Assembly (NCBI GenBank): GCA_041946755.1
Contig: JBHGBB010000009.1
Location: 1-39,025, forward strand
Direction of reading: 5' to 3'
DNA: 39,025 nt
From: JBHGBB01 sp041946755
GTDB lineage: Bacteria > UBP4 > UBA4092 > JAOAEQ01
Position 1 is the stretch's first letter. Each line of letters begins with the position of its first letter. The position numbers were made by a program, and so were the translations under genes. This document shows positions 15,801 to 24,180 of this stretch, one piece after another. The notes beneath the pieces are model-generated. The model ran no database searches. It worked only from the letters and a program-made list of their open reading frames with translations, and had not been told where the DNA came from.

Positions 15801-16771
15801 ACTTGAATAGCTATGGAAGTTTCTCGGTTGGCAGCGATACTACCCATTGGTATTTCGAGAAATATGCTGATGGTACTGGTCCCGGAACATTATCCTGGTC
15901 GGAGAGTTTAAGTGGGCAGACCGGTGTAGTTAAAATATTGCAAGCTGCAGGTGAAAAAGGGAAGTTAACCCAGATATTCTCTGTTCCAACCTCTGGTTGG
16001 TATACCGCTCAAGCCAAAGTAGCTACCGATATTGTTACTGTTTCCAAACAGCAGAAGGTATATCTCTATCTACAAGAATTAAATAGCGATACTGCCATTG
16101 TAGGGACGGCAAATGAAGTTATCCAGCCGGGAAATGGCGGTTTAGGTACGGCAAGTACTTGGCGCGATTTGAAAATATCATTCTATGCACAGAATACACT
16201 ATTAGGAATTCAGTTGGTTGCAATAAACAATAGCGGTACCGGAGTTACCGGCAGTATCTATGCTGACAATTTATGGGTAACCGCAGGTGTTACTAAAGCG
16301 ACCACAACAGTATCGATTCCGAATGCGAGTTTTGATTCTGGTACGACTAATTGGTTAATCTCGGTTTATGCTGATGGAACCGGTCCCGGGACTTGGACTG
16401 GATATAGTGGATTGTTATTAGGCTCACAGGGTGGTGGCGAAAAGGGGAAAGTAAGTCAGACCTTGAACCTCTCACCGGTCGGAAAAAATATTATTGGATC
16501 GGTCAAGGTATTCAGTAGCGCTTCGACTATGAATTATACGCAGAAAGTATATTTATATGTCTATTGTTATGATAGCGCATATAGTATAGTTATCGAAAGC
16601 GGGAATGCGATATTGCAACCAGGGAAATGGAATCCGAGTCAATGGCAGACTCTCCAGTTTGGATATTTACCGACAACAATATATAACGCGGTGCAAGTGG
16701 TAGCAATCAATCCTGCGAGTAATCCTTATGAATCGATTTACTTTGATGATTTGGTAATTAATAAGGAATAA
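12830..16771 (+). CDS. secreted fungalysin-type (M36) metalloprotease with multi-domain C-terminus
   Basis: A 1313-residue exported protein. A signal peptide (MYNLNKKVLVILSGILIGAL) is followed by a fungalysin/thermolysin-type propeptide (about 50-190, including LSYQQFYQGLEVFNAQIRVNLN). The M36 catalytic domain (about 330-660) has zinc motif HEYCH at 474-478 and the third ligand E500 in GMGEGWSDW. Then comes a CARDB-like beta domain beginning VIDDNSGNNDGKADAGEQI (about 680-790) and a beta-sandwich region (about 800-985, SSNGYLTFG). Two related domains of about 150 residues follow (W1007 and W1175 mark equivalent points). The last two are shared closely with the SBBP protein at 17111. GGAGGG lies just before ATG 12830. 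Likely an extracellular protease; the C-terminal pair may bind glycan or serve for surface retention, which is inference. Confidence 0.92.
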   Translation: MYNLNKKVLVILSGILIGALWHQSVAFIKPKSELRILPNYDIRLDTKSSASFAFKSDMNKVEQQNAISNLQKELGKEVIARYNPNAQVPKHLFSYTGTLTDPKTGTSESIAREFISNHPILFGISDKALADYQITKNIQTAHNGITNLSYQQFYQGLEVFNAQIRVNLNNAGSIISVSANHTPNITGSVDAKLSASAAVIAGAKCISDKVSFIPIIKESSQSLNQKTVFESGVFAEDIAADLIVFPLGSTARPAWRMTFVEKDTPNVYLVLIDAETGDLLYRQNLTKYAASGLVYEESPIATIPPFSSSRVTKLFDGSAVSAATTASPLGWVTDTTTLGNNVRAEEDWDANNSTPGEMAISTTGNFSFTLDLYQDPTTYRNASITNLFWVNNMMHDWLYDLGFTESAGNFQGDNFGRGGSASDYVVAQAQDGSGTDNANFYTPADGSKPRMQMYIFTYTSPRRDSSINNDVPIHEYCHGLSNRLVGIYSLDGVQSGGMGEGWSDWYAVTLLDDYPKSTTNSMVVGAYVVDDTLGIRRYPYSMNTSVNPLTYGDMAGEVHDDGEIWCVTLWEMYKLLVQRYGLDSDTTQPWRIETPYDGRERAWLMVTDAMKLSPDSPTMLDMRDAILLADKNNFAGADIDIIWKVFAKRGMGYSASSNGDTILVTEAFDLPPNTPLLQYASSVIDDNSGNNDGKADAGEQIIMPVTLINRGICEASNISATLTSSSPFITITQNSVTFPDIDVDTTKLSNTPYFAWYSSSTTPITNAGFTLQIHSNYSTSFNYNTTSSFMIPIGGYIVETVAYNWINAESGTQVTLGDDQGTTVNLEFNFKYYDNQYSSVIISSNGYLTFGTTGRAYSNSTIPKTTEPNNAIYVFWDDMNPSISGSTVCYLTSGTAPNRTFTAAWINVPPYGVSGKGTYEVTLYETSGDIICQYQDVAFQSYTHDSGNSATVGIENSDASMGIEYSYNVNDLIWDGLALRFGLTKSSANQYLNSYGSFSVGSDTTHWYFEKYADGTGPGTLSWSESLSGQTGVVKILQAAGEKGKLTQIFSVPTSGWYTAQAKVATDIVTVSKQQKVYLYLQELNSDTAIVGTANEVIQPGNGGLGTASTWRDLKISFYAQNTLLGIQLVAINNSGTGVTGSIYADNLWVTAGVTKATTTVSIPNASFDSGTTNWLISVYADGTGPGTWTGYSGLLLGSQGGGEKGKVSQTLNLSPVGKNIIGSVKVFSSASTMNYTQKVYLYVYCYDSAYSIVIESGNAILQPGKWNPSQWQTLQFGYLPTTIYNAVQVVAINPASNPYESIYFDDLVINKE

Positions 16772-16782
16772 TGTTTTAAAAT

Positions 16783-16831
16783 GTCATTCTCGGAAGAGTC
16801 GAGTCTTCGACCTGCGAAAGCAGGAATCTAG
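16783..16831. repeat. REP-like palindrome interrupted by a 21-nt hairpin
   Basis: GTCATTC (16783-16789) and CCTGCGAAAGCAGGAATCTA (from 16811) match the REP-like family seen at 9834-9916. They are split by 21 nt (16790-16810) that form their own GAAGA/TCTTC hairpin. It sits in the 339-bp gap 16772-17110. Confidence 0.6.
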
Positions 16832-16839
16832 TCTGATTT

Positions 16840-16878
16840 AAAAAAGCAAGTTCTCCATTGAAGAACTTGCTTTTTTTT
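16840..16878 (+). terminator. intrinsic terminator after the M36 protease gene
   Basis: Stem AAGCAAGTTCT / AGAACTTGCTT with loop CCATTGA and eight T's after 16870. The rest of the gap to 17110 is AT-rich with no gene; only the SD AGGAGG (17097-17102) is clear. Confidence 0.9.
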
Positions 16879-17110
16879 ATGTCTATTTTCTATATCAAAT
16901 AACGAAGATAGTAATATAATTATAACTAAGGTTAACACAAAAAGCAGCGCTTGTTTAATCTTTTCCGAGTAAATTAATCTAGTTTAACCACAATAATATG
17001 AATGATTTAGCTAATTTATATAAATTTTTATTAATATTCTATCTGTTTCATGTGTCTATTATTTATAAGAAGCATTATAAACATTTTATTTTAAATAGGA
17101 GGTAACACAT

Positions 17111-20100
17111 ATGCTAAAGTTTAACGTAGTAGCGATATTAGGGTGTATTCTAGGAGTGGTTTGTTTGGCTGGTTTCTCAATTGCAGGAGGATTAGTGTAC
17201 TCGACATATCTCGGTGGAAGTGCAGATGATTATGGCTATGGTATTGCAATAGATAGTTCAGGAAATGCCTATATAACGGGGCTAACTTATTCTACTGATT
17301 TTCCCACCACACTTGGTGTTTATGATACTTCGGCGAATGGAAGCAGTGATGTTTTTATAACCAAATTGAATACCAATGGTACTGGATTGGTCTATTCGAC
17401 CTTTCTTGGAGGTAGCGGGCTGGATTCTAACGCGAATTATTTAGATTTGAATTGGCATGGCGATATTGCCGTGGATAAAGATGGGGATGTTTATATTAGT
17501 GGCCGGACCAATTCCTCTGATTTTCCGACTACTCCAAACGCGATTGATATATCATTTAACGGCGCAGTAGATGCTTTTGTCAGTAAACTGAATAGCGATG
17601 GCAGTATCTTGTTATATTCAACCTATTTAGGCGGTACGGGTGAAGATTATGGCGGTGGAATTGCGATCGATAATTCAGGAAATGCCTATATTACCGGATT
17701 GACCTATTCTTCTGATTTTCCAACCACACCCAGCGCATTCGATCCCTCTTTTAATGGAGTATATGATGCGTTTGTGAGTAAATTGAATGCAGATGCCACC
17801 GAGTTAGTATATTCAACTTATTTGGGTGGCAGTACTTATGACTGGGGGCAGGATATCGCAGTTGATAGTTCCGATAATGCCTATGTCACCGGATTTACAT
17901 ATGGTGGATTCCCGGTCACACCCGGTGCATATGATATTACTCATAACGGATCGTATGAAGATGTTTTCGTCACTAAACTTAATGCTGATGGTTCGGTGTT
18001 ACTCTATTCGACTTATATCGGTGGTTCAGTTATGGATTATGCCATGGGTATAGCTATCGATGGTTTAGGAAATGCCTATTTATCCGGTAATGCGCATTCT
18101 GATGATTACCCAACTACACCCGGCGCATACGATACTTCATTTAATGGCGGTGGTTCAGATGTTTTTATCACCAAACTGAATCCGGCTGGGGCTGACTTAG
18201 TCTATTCGACCTATTTGGGTGGTAGCAGTAGTGATTGGGGATATGGTATTGCTATTGATAATTCAGGGAACGCATATGTTACCGGTGTAACCTATTCTGT
18301 TGATTTCCCAACTACTCTTGGTGCATTCGAAACTTCATACAAAAGTATTTTCGTAAGTAAGTTAAATGCCAATGGAACCGCACTAGACTATTCAACTTTT
18401 TTGGGTGGTGGTGGCGGTGGTGATGCTATTGCGGTTGATGATTCGGGGATCGCCTATATCACTGGGTGGACGAGTTCTCCTGATTTTCCGACGACTTCTG
18501 ATGCTTTTGATACCTCAGCTAATGGGTCTTATGATGCTTTTGTCACCAAGTTAATACCAGTCTCATCGTATGTCGCTCCAGGCCAATTATTTTATTCGAC
18601 TTTACTGGGAGGAAGTGGCGATGATAATGCTTTTGGAATAGCGCTTGATACGGTTGGTAATGCCTATATCATTGGAGACACCAATTCACTCGACTTTCCA
18701 ACTACGGTAGGAGCTTTCGATACCATCCTTGATTTAGATACTGCTAAAACCGATACTTTTATAACCAAGCTAAATACTACTGGAACGGATATAGTATATT
18801 CCACTTTTATTGGAGGTAGTGATAGCGAACATGGGGCGAGTATTGCGCTTGATCAAGAAAAGAATGTGTACCTAACCGGATATACCAATTCGACTGATTT
18901 CCCGATTACCGCGACTGCCTTTGATACAACCTATCATAATACTGGTGCCTATATCAGTAAATTAAGTGCTGATGGTTCAGAATTGCTTTATTCTGCTATC
19001 CTCGCTGGTGCGCAAAGCAATGAAATTGTCGTAGATGATAATGGTAATGCTTATATTGCCGGGATAACCGGTAATCCTAATTTTCCAATAACTCCCTATG
19101 CGTTTCAGACGACTATAGGATACACGTGGGATGGGTTTGTGAGTAAACTCAATACGCTGGGTTCAGGTGCTACTTCGTTGGTTTATTCAACTTTCCTAGG
19201 TGGCAATGGAGAAGATGCAAGTAATGCGATTGCGATCGATAACGCGGGAAATGCCTATATTACCGGGAGAACCTATTCAACCGATTTTCCAACTACACCT
19301 GAAGCGTATGATACTACAAGAAATTATCGGCCTTGGTTCGATTGCTATTTAACCAAACTAAATCAGGATGGTTCCGCCTTAATATATTCAACTTATTTGG
19401 GTGGTAATAAACATGATGAAGGATTTGGAATAGCGGTTGATGGTTCTGGTAATGCCTATATTACCGGATTCACCAGTTCAGAGAATTTCCCCACTATTCC
19501 ACCAGCGCAGCATACTGACGATACCCGATGTTTTATAACCAAGTTTAATGCTATCGGTTCTGCATTGGTTTATTCAACTCTTTTAGGCAATGATTATTCG
19601 TATGGAAATAGTATCGCTTTAGATAAAACCGGTAGTGCCGTTATAACTGGGTATACAATGGGAGGGTTACAAACTACTATCGGTGCTTATGATACCGACT
19701 GGAATGGAGGCTCAATTTATAATTTCTGGGATGCATTTATAACCAAACTGAATGCTACTGGTTCAGCGTTACTCTATTCAACTTTTTTAGGTGGTAGTGG
19801 TGGTGACCATGGGCAAGGTATCGCTCTCGATCAAGAGGGAAATGCATATATTGCCGGATATACCGAATCTTCAACCGATTTTCCGACGACCTCAGGAAGT
19901 TTTGATACTACGTTTAATGGCGGTCGCTGGGATGCGTTTGTAACCAAGATGTCGCTGGGAGAAGTAAATAGAAATCGATTATTTACTTCAAGTAGAGATA
20001 CTACTCAATGGATGTTTGAAAAATATGGTGATGGAACTGATGCCGGGAGTTTATCGTGGATAGACTATTACAATGGTCAATCCGGAATCGTGCAGTTAAC

Positions 20101-20929
20101 TCAGAGTCCGGGAGAGAAAGGGAAATTAACCCAGGTATTTTCAGTACCCACACCAGGTTGGTATACCGCAGTTGCGAAAGTTGCGACTGATATCGGCGAG
20201 GTTAGTCAACAGCAGAAGGTTTATCTCTATCTGCAGGAATTAAATAATGAAACGAAGATTAGAGCAGCTGCGAATCAGGTTATTGCTGCTGGAAATGGTG
20301 GATTTGAAGGTGCTGGGATTTGGAAAGATATGCAGATATCGTTTTATGCACAAAGTACCTTGTTAGGGATTCAATTAGTCGGGATTAATCCGGCTGGGAA
20401 TACTATCACCGGGAGTTTATATATCGACGATATTGAAGTGTATCTAGGCGCACCGCAACCGCAAACGGAGTTAGCGATAAATAATGCTTCGTTTGATAAT
20501 GGTACTACTGATTGGGTAATCCAACCGTATGCTGATGCGATAAGCGCTGGGCAATGGGATGGTTGGGAAGGATTATTGTTAGGCGCACAAAGTGCGGGTG
20601 ATAAAGCTAGAATCAGTCAAATGGTTGATTTCACTTATGCAGGCCAACCAGTATCAGGGTCAGTTTGGGTATATAGCGGTGCGGCTTCGATGAGTGAAAC
20701 CCAGAAAGTATATTTATATCTCTATAGCTATGATAGCGGGTATGGTAAAGTAATTGAAAGTGGGAATGCGATATTGCAACCCGGTAAATGGGTTCCCGGA
20801 GAATGGCATCAACTCCAGTTCGGCTGTCTGCCTTTTACCGCCTATAATGCAGTGCAATTAGTCGCCATTAATCCTTTAGGTAATCCCTATCAAGCGGTCT
20901 ATTTCGATAACTTGGAAATAAAACAATAA
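17111..20929 (+). CDS. secreted SBBP beta-propeller protein with shared C-terminal module
   Basis: A 1272-residue exported protein. The signal peptide (MLKFNVVAILGCILGVVCLA...SIAG) runs straight into 14 SBBP repeats of about 65 residues (residues about 28-945). The unit resembles LVYSTYLGGSxDDxGxGIAxD, then SGNAYITGxTxSxDFPTT, then a variable strand ending in 'DAFVTKLN'. Repeat 10 (LLYSAILAGAQSN) and repeat 13 (LVYSTLLGNDYS) are degenerate. Fourteen blades could make two seven-bladed propellers (inference). The C-terminus (about 950-1272) is the same two-domain module as in the M36 protease, with W967 and W1135 marking equivalent points. SD AGGAGG is eight bases from ATG 17111. SBBP proteins are usually extracellular or surface; ligand and function unknown. 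Confidence 0.93.
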   Translation: MLKFNVVAILGCILGVVCLAGFSIAGGLVYSTYLGGSADDYGYGIAIDSSGNAYITGLTYSTDFPTTLGVYDTSANGSSDVFITKLNTNGTGLVYSTFLGGSGLDSNANYLDLNWHGDIAVDKDGDVYISGRTNSSDFPTTPNAIDISFNGAVDAFVSKLNSDGSILLYSTYLGGTGEDYGGGIAIDNSGNAYITGLTYSSDFPTTPSAFDPSFNGVYDAFVSKLNADATELVYSTYLGGSTYDWGQDIAVDSSDNAYVTGFTYGGFPVTPGAYDITHNGSYEDVFVTKLNADGSVLLYSTYIGGSVMDYAMGIAIDGLGNAYLSGNAHSDDYPTTPGAYDTSFNGGGSDVFITKLNPAGADLVYSTYLGGSSSDWGYGIAIDNSGNAYVTGVTYSVDFPTTLGAFETSYKSIFVSKLNANGTALDYSTFLGGGGGGDAIAVDDSGIAYITGWTSSPDFPTTSDAFDTSANGSYDAFVTKLIPVSSYVAPGQLFYSTLLGGSGDDNAFGIALDTVGNAYIIGDTNSLDFPTTVGAFDTILDLDTAKTDTFITKLNTTGTDIVYSTFIGGSDSEHGASIALDQEKNVYLTGYTNSTDFPITATAFDTTYHNTGAYISKLSADGSELLYSAILAGAQSNEIVVDDNGNAYIAGITGNPNFPITPYAFQTTIGYTWDGFVSKLNTLGSGATSLVYSTFLGGNGEDASNAIAIDNAGNAYITGRTYSTDFPTTPEAYDTTRNYRPWFDCYLTKLNQDGSALIYSTYLGGNKHDEGFGIAVDGSGNAYITGFTSSENFPTIPPAQHTDDTRCFITKFNAIGSALVYSTLLGNDYSYGNSIALDKTGSAVITGYTMGGLQTTIGAYDTDWNGGSIYNFWDAFITKLNATGSALLYSTFLGGSGGDHGQGIALDQEGNAYIAGYTESSTDFPTTSGSFDTTFNGGRWDAFVTKMSLGEVNRNRLFTSSRDTTQWMFEKYGDGTDAGSLSWIDYYNGQSGIVQLTQSPGEKGKLTQVFSVPTPGWYTAVAKVATDIGEVSQQQKVYLYLQELNNETKIRAAANQVIAAGNGGFEGAGIWKDMQISFYAQSTLLGIQLVGINPAGNTITGSLYIDDIEVYLGAPQPQTELAINNASFDNGTTDWVIQPYADAISAGQWDGWEGLLLGAQSAGDKARISQMVDFTYAGQPVSGSVWVYSGAASMSETQKVYLYLYSYDSGYGKVIESGNAILQPGKWVPGEWHQLQFGCLPFTAYNAVQLVAINPLGNPYQAVYFDNLEIKQ

Positions 20930-20951
20930 TAATTAATCTATCGTCTTAAAT

Positions 20952-20998
20952 AAGGAGTATTAAGATGCTCTTTTAGGGCATTTAATACTCCTTTTTTT
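20952..20998 (+). terminator. intrinsic terminator after the SBBP gene
   Basis: A 12-bp stem AAGGAGTATTAA / TTAATACTCCTT (20952-20963 with 20982-20993), extended inward by an ATGCTC/GGGCAT pair, followed by seven T's. Confidence 0.88.
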
Positions 20999-21001
20999 AC
21001 G

Positions 21002-21372
21002 CCGTTTACATTGGGGTAACCTCGGAGTGGACCTAGTGTGCCTTCGACCCACACTAGGTCCTCTCCAGTGCCAAACGGAATTAGTCCGGATTTCGCACGA
21101 GAAACAATTCGAGATATATTGAGCGTATTACTGTCAGTAGAAGAAGGCAATGGTAGATTGGAAATGGTTTATCTTAAGAAAGTTGAAATGCAGATAGCAG
21201 GTTTAATTCCGAAATCTGAATTCCGCAATCTGCAATTAAACGGGGGCATAAAGGTATTGTATAATATTTGCCCCGAAATGGATAGCGCTAATATTCTCAA
21301 TGCTTTATAAGAATATATAAGTAGCAGGCTAAACCGAAATCAAATTGGCAGGCTGCCAATCTGATTTTTTTT
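21002..21372 (+). other. orphan segment between two terminators: possible small RNA or decayed gene
   Basis: In the 726-bp gap 20930-21655. A 12-bp perfect hairpin GGACCTAGTGTG / CACACTAGGTCC (21029-21040 with 21050-21061) lies between CCGTTT (21002) and AAACGG (about 21073), which could close it. A 90-codon frame from GTG 21038 to 21310 runs through it (FARETIRDILSVLLSVEEGN...), with no SD, and crosses a heptamer array at 21205-21240. The unit ends in a real terminator at 21338-21372. I cannot tell whether the product is an RNA, a small protein or a relic. Confidence 0.35.
21338..21372 (+). terminator. intrinsic terminator of the orphan segment
   Basis: AATCAAATTGGCA (21338-21350), loop GGC, TGCCAATCTGATT (21354-21366), then a T-run. 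No annotated gene lies upstream of it since the previous terminator. From 21373 to the metK promoter I see no gene. Confidence 0.8.
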
Positions 21373-21547
21373 ATGGTTTATAATAGTATTTCCCATAATG
21401 CTACTAATAATAGTATAGATAAAATCATCACTGGTGTCTCAGTAATGTTAGAATAGATAGACAATCCGGTTAAACGATACCATTCTCATTGGGAAAATAC
21501 CATCGCCGCTATAGTTCGAAATTGAACTCGAAAACATCTATAAATAT

Positions 21548-21576
21548 TTGACACTCTAGGTATACTCTGCTAAAAT
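21548..21576 (+). promoter_or_regulatory. consensus promoter of metK
   Basis: Perfect TTGACA (21548-21553), 17-bp spacer, TAAAAT (21571-21576). The leader from about 21583 to 21655 contains a CCCGA/TCGGG hairpin just before the SD AAAGGAG. I see no recognisable SAM riboswitch. Confidence 0.82.
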
Positions 21577-21655
21577 TTATAGTTCAGCACTAATACAAAA
21601 ACCAGTAACAAAATCATAAATCCCGACACCTATCGGGGTAAAGGAGATAAGCAGT

Positions 21656-22795
21656 ATGCCAAAAAGTTATTTGTTTACTTCAGAATCAGTTACTGAAGGG
21701 CATCCGGATAAAATCTGCGACCAAATATCCGATGCCATTTTAGATGAGATTTTTAAGAAAGACCCCAATGGTCGCGTAGCCTGCGAAACCTTGGTCACCA
21801 CCGGATTGGTTATGGTAGCCGGAGAAATAACGACCAATAGTTATATCGATATTCCGAAAATCGTTCGCGGTACCGTTCGTGCGATTGGGTATACCGATGC
21901 GACCTATGGCTTCGATTATGAAACTTGCGGCGTAATAACCGCAATTCAAGAGCAATCGCCGGATATCGCCCGTGGCGTCGTTCAAGAAGTTAAAGGCGCC
22001 GGTGATCAGGGGATGATGTTCGGGTATGCTTGTAACGAAACTCCAGAACTTATGCCGATGCCGATTATGTTAGCGCATCAGTTATGCCAGCAATTAGCCA
22101 AAGTCCGGAAAGATGGTACCTTACCTTATCTCCGTCCGGATGGTAAATCGCAGGTAACGATCGAATATGTCGATAAAAAACCGGTTCGAGTACATACTGT
22201 CGTCATCGCTGCGCAACATGGTGAGGTTCGACAAGAAGAATTAAGAGAAGATGTCATCGAAGAAGTAATCAAAAAAGTAATTCCCGCCAATTTATTGGAT
22301 AAGAAAACCATATTCCATATCAATGCAACCGGCAAATTTGAAGTCGGTGGCCCGCATGCCGATACCGGTGTTACCGGTCGGAAAATTATTGTTGATACCT
22401 ATGGTGGTGTTGCCCCGCATGGTGGTGGTTGTTTCTCCGGTAAAGACCCGACCAAAGTTGATCGTAGTGGCGCTTATGCCGCGCGCTATGCGGCGAAAAA
22501 CATCGTCGCTACCGGATTAGCTGATGAATGTACCATCCAATTAGCCTATTGTATCGGGGTCCCTGAACCGGTCTCGATTAATGTTGATACCAAAGGTACC
22601 GGAAAAGTATCGGATGAAAAACTGGTTAAATTGCTGCGCGATAATTTCGATTTCACCCCTGCAGGAATCATCAGTAGTCTGAAATTACGGAGACCGATCT
22701 ATAAGAAGACCGCTGCCTATGGTCATTTCGGTAGAACCGAACCGGAATTCTCCTGGGAAGCGACTGATAAAGTTAAAGCGTTAAAAAAAGCGTAG
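21656..22795 (+). CDS. metK: S-adenosylmethionine synthetase
   Basis: Makes SAM from methionine and ATP in the cytosol. At 379 residues it matches the family. Signature blocks are all present: FTSESVTEGHPDKICDQISD near the N-terminus (ATP and Mg), GAGDQGMMFGYA (about 116-127), GGPHADTGVTGRKIIVDTYGG and the P-loop-like GGGCFSGKDPTKVDRSGAY (about 258-276). Here Cys takes the place of the usual Ala in GGGAFSGKD. Start ATG 21656 is preceded by AAAGGAG. The next gene is ahcY, which disposes of the by-product of SAM-dependent methylation, so the two form a methyl-cycle pair. Confidence 0.97.
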   Translation: MPKSYLFTSESVTEGHPDKICDQISDAILDEIFKKDPNGRVACETLVTTGLVMVAGEITTNSYIDIPKIVRGTVRAIGYTDATYGFDYETCGVITAIQEQSPDIARGVVQEVKGAGDQGMMFGYACNETPELMPMPIMLAHQLCQQLAKVRKDGTLPYLRPDGKSQVTIEYVDKKPVRVHTVVIAAQHGEVRQEELREDVIEEVIKKVIPANLLDKKTIFHINATGKFEVGGPHADTGVTGRKIIVDTYGGVAPHGGGCFSGKDPTKVDRSGAYAARYAAKNIVATGLADECTIQLAYCIGVPEPVSINVDTKGTGKVSDEKLVKLLRDNFDFTPAGIISSLKLRRPIYKKTAAYGHFGRTEPEFSWEATDKVKALKKA

Positions 22796-22808
22796 GATAG
22801 AACATAAT

Positions 22809-22900
22809 GAACCGATGAACGGGTGAATAGGTGAACCGGAGAAGAAAATCTTTTTCTCCCAATCGCCGATTCTCCGATTCACCGGTTCTTTTTATTTTAT
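22809..22900 (+). terminator. inverted pair of octamer arrays ending in a T-run (probable metK terminator)
   Basis: Five octamers (GAACCGAT, GAACGGGT, GAATAGGT, GAACCGGA, GAAGAAAA; 22809-22848) abut five reverse-complement octamers (TCTTTTTC, TCCCAATC, GCCGATTC, TCCGATTC, ACCGGTTC; 22849-22888). TTTTTATTTT follows. The transcript would fold into an imperfect 80-nt hairpin with a U tract. Confidence 0.75.
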
Positions 22901-22918
22901 ATAAGGAGCTATTAAGAT

Positions 22919-24175
22919 ATGAACTATGATATTGCGGATATTAAGTTGGCTGAAAAAGGGAAGTTAAGAATCGAATGGGCAGACCGGAATATGCCGGTAC
23001 TCCAACTGATTCGGAAACGATTTGCGAAAGAGAAACCGCTAAAAGGAGTTCGATTAGCCGCCTGTTTGCATGTAACTACCGAGACTGCTAATCTAGCCCG
23101 AACTTTACAAGCGGGTGGGGCGGAATTAGCGTTATGCGCTTCCAATCCATTAAGCACTCAAGATGATGTCGCAGCTTCATTAGTAAAAGATTATGGCATT
23201 CCGACCTTTGCAATCAAAGGGGAAGACCGGGATACCTATTATTCACATATCATTGCGGCACTCAATACCAAACCAATGATTACCATGGACGATGGCGCGG
23301 ATTTGGTGTCAACTATTTTATCTGAACGAAAAGACCTGATTAAACATGTTATCGGTGGAACCGAAGAGACTACCACCGGAGTAATTCGGCTCCGGAGTAT
23401 GGAAGAAAAAGGGGTATTGAAATTCCCGATCGTTGCTGTGAACGATGCCGATACCAAACATTTATTCGATAACCGTTATGGTACCGGACAGAGCACTATC
23501 GACGGAATTCTCCGGTCAACCAACGTATTAATTGCCGGCAGCACATTTGTGGTCTGCGGATACGGCTGGTGCGGTCGAGGTACCGCTACTCGTGCGAAAG
23601 GCATGGGTGCCCATGTTATTATTATTGAAGTCGATCCGTTACGGGCATTAGAAGCCGTCATGGATGGATTCCAGGTCATGCCGATTGCTGATGCGGCGAA
23701 ACTCGGGGATATTTTCGTTACCGTAACCGGCGATATTAATGTTATCCGAAAAGAGCATTTTGCGGTCATGAAAGATGGCGCAATTGTCGCCAACTCTGGC
23801 CATTTCAATGTTGAAATCGATATCCCGGCATTAGAGAAAATGAGTAAAAAGAAACGGCAGATTCGCGATTTCGTTATGGAATATACGTTACCCAATGGTC
23901 GGAAAATCAATCTATTGGGCGAAGGCCGATTGATTAATTTAGCTGCCGCGGAAGGGCATCCGGCAGTAGTTATGGATATGAGTTTCGCTAACCAATCCTT
24001 GTGCGCCGAATATATGGTTAAACAGGGTAAGAAACTCCAGAAGAAAGTATATCGGGTACCGATGGATATCGATAAAATGATATCGCGCCTGAAACTGAAG
24101 GCGTTAGGAGTTAATATCGATACCCTGACTAAAGAACAGGAAAAGTATTTAGCGTCCTGGGAAATGGGAACGTAA
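22919..24175 (+). CDS. ahcY: S-adenosylhomocysteine hydrolase
   Basis: Cleaves S-adenosylhomocysteine to adenosine and homocysteine using bound NAD. The 418-residue protein belongs to the shorter form. ACLHVTTETANLARTL and the substrate region ITMDDGADLVSTI (about 119-131) are typical. GGTEETTTGVIRLRSMEEKG and VAVNDADTKHLFDNRYGTGQS carry the catalytic Asp/Lys-type positions, though the usual lysine of NDSVTK is still present as DADTK. The NAD motif is VVCGYGWCGRGTA (about 217-229). The C-terminus ends EKYLASWEMGT and lacks the KPDHYRY tail of most bacterial and eukaryotic enzymes, as in some thermophile and archaeal forms. SD AAGGAG precedes ATG 22919. Downstream of metK behind an octamer hairpin. 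Confidence 0.96.
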   Translation: MNYDIADIKLAEKGKLRIEWADRNMPVLQLIRKRFAKEKPLKGVRLAACLHVTTETANLARTLQAGGAELALCASNPLSTQDDVAASLVKDYGIPTFAIKGEDRDTYYSHIIAALNTKPMITMDDGADLVSTILSERKDLIKHVIGGTEETTTGVIRLRSMEEKGVLKFPIVAVNDADTKHLFDNRYGTGQSTIDGILRSTNVLIAGSTFVVCGYGWCGRGTATRAKGMGAHVIIIEVDPLRALEAVMDGFQVMPIADAAKLGDIFVTVTGDINVIRKEHFAVMKDGAIVANSGHFNVEIDIPALEKMSKKKRQIRDFVMEYTLPNGRKINLLGEGRLINLAAAEGHPAVVMDMSFANQSLCAEYMVKQGKKLQKKVYRVPMDIDKMISRLKLKALGVNIDTLTKEQEKYLASWEMGT

Positions 24176-24180
24176 TATAA

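Noticed and set aside
21577..21655. SAM riboswitch in the metK leader
   Set aside because: Only a small CCCGA/TCGGG hairpin is seen; no SAM-I, II, III or related core bases. The leader is also short.
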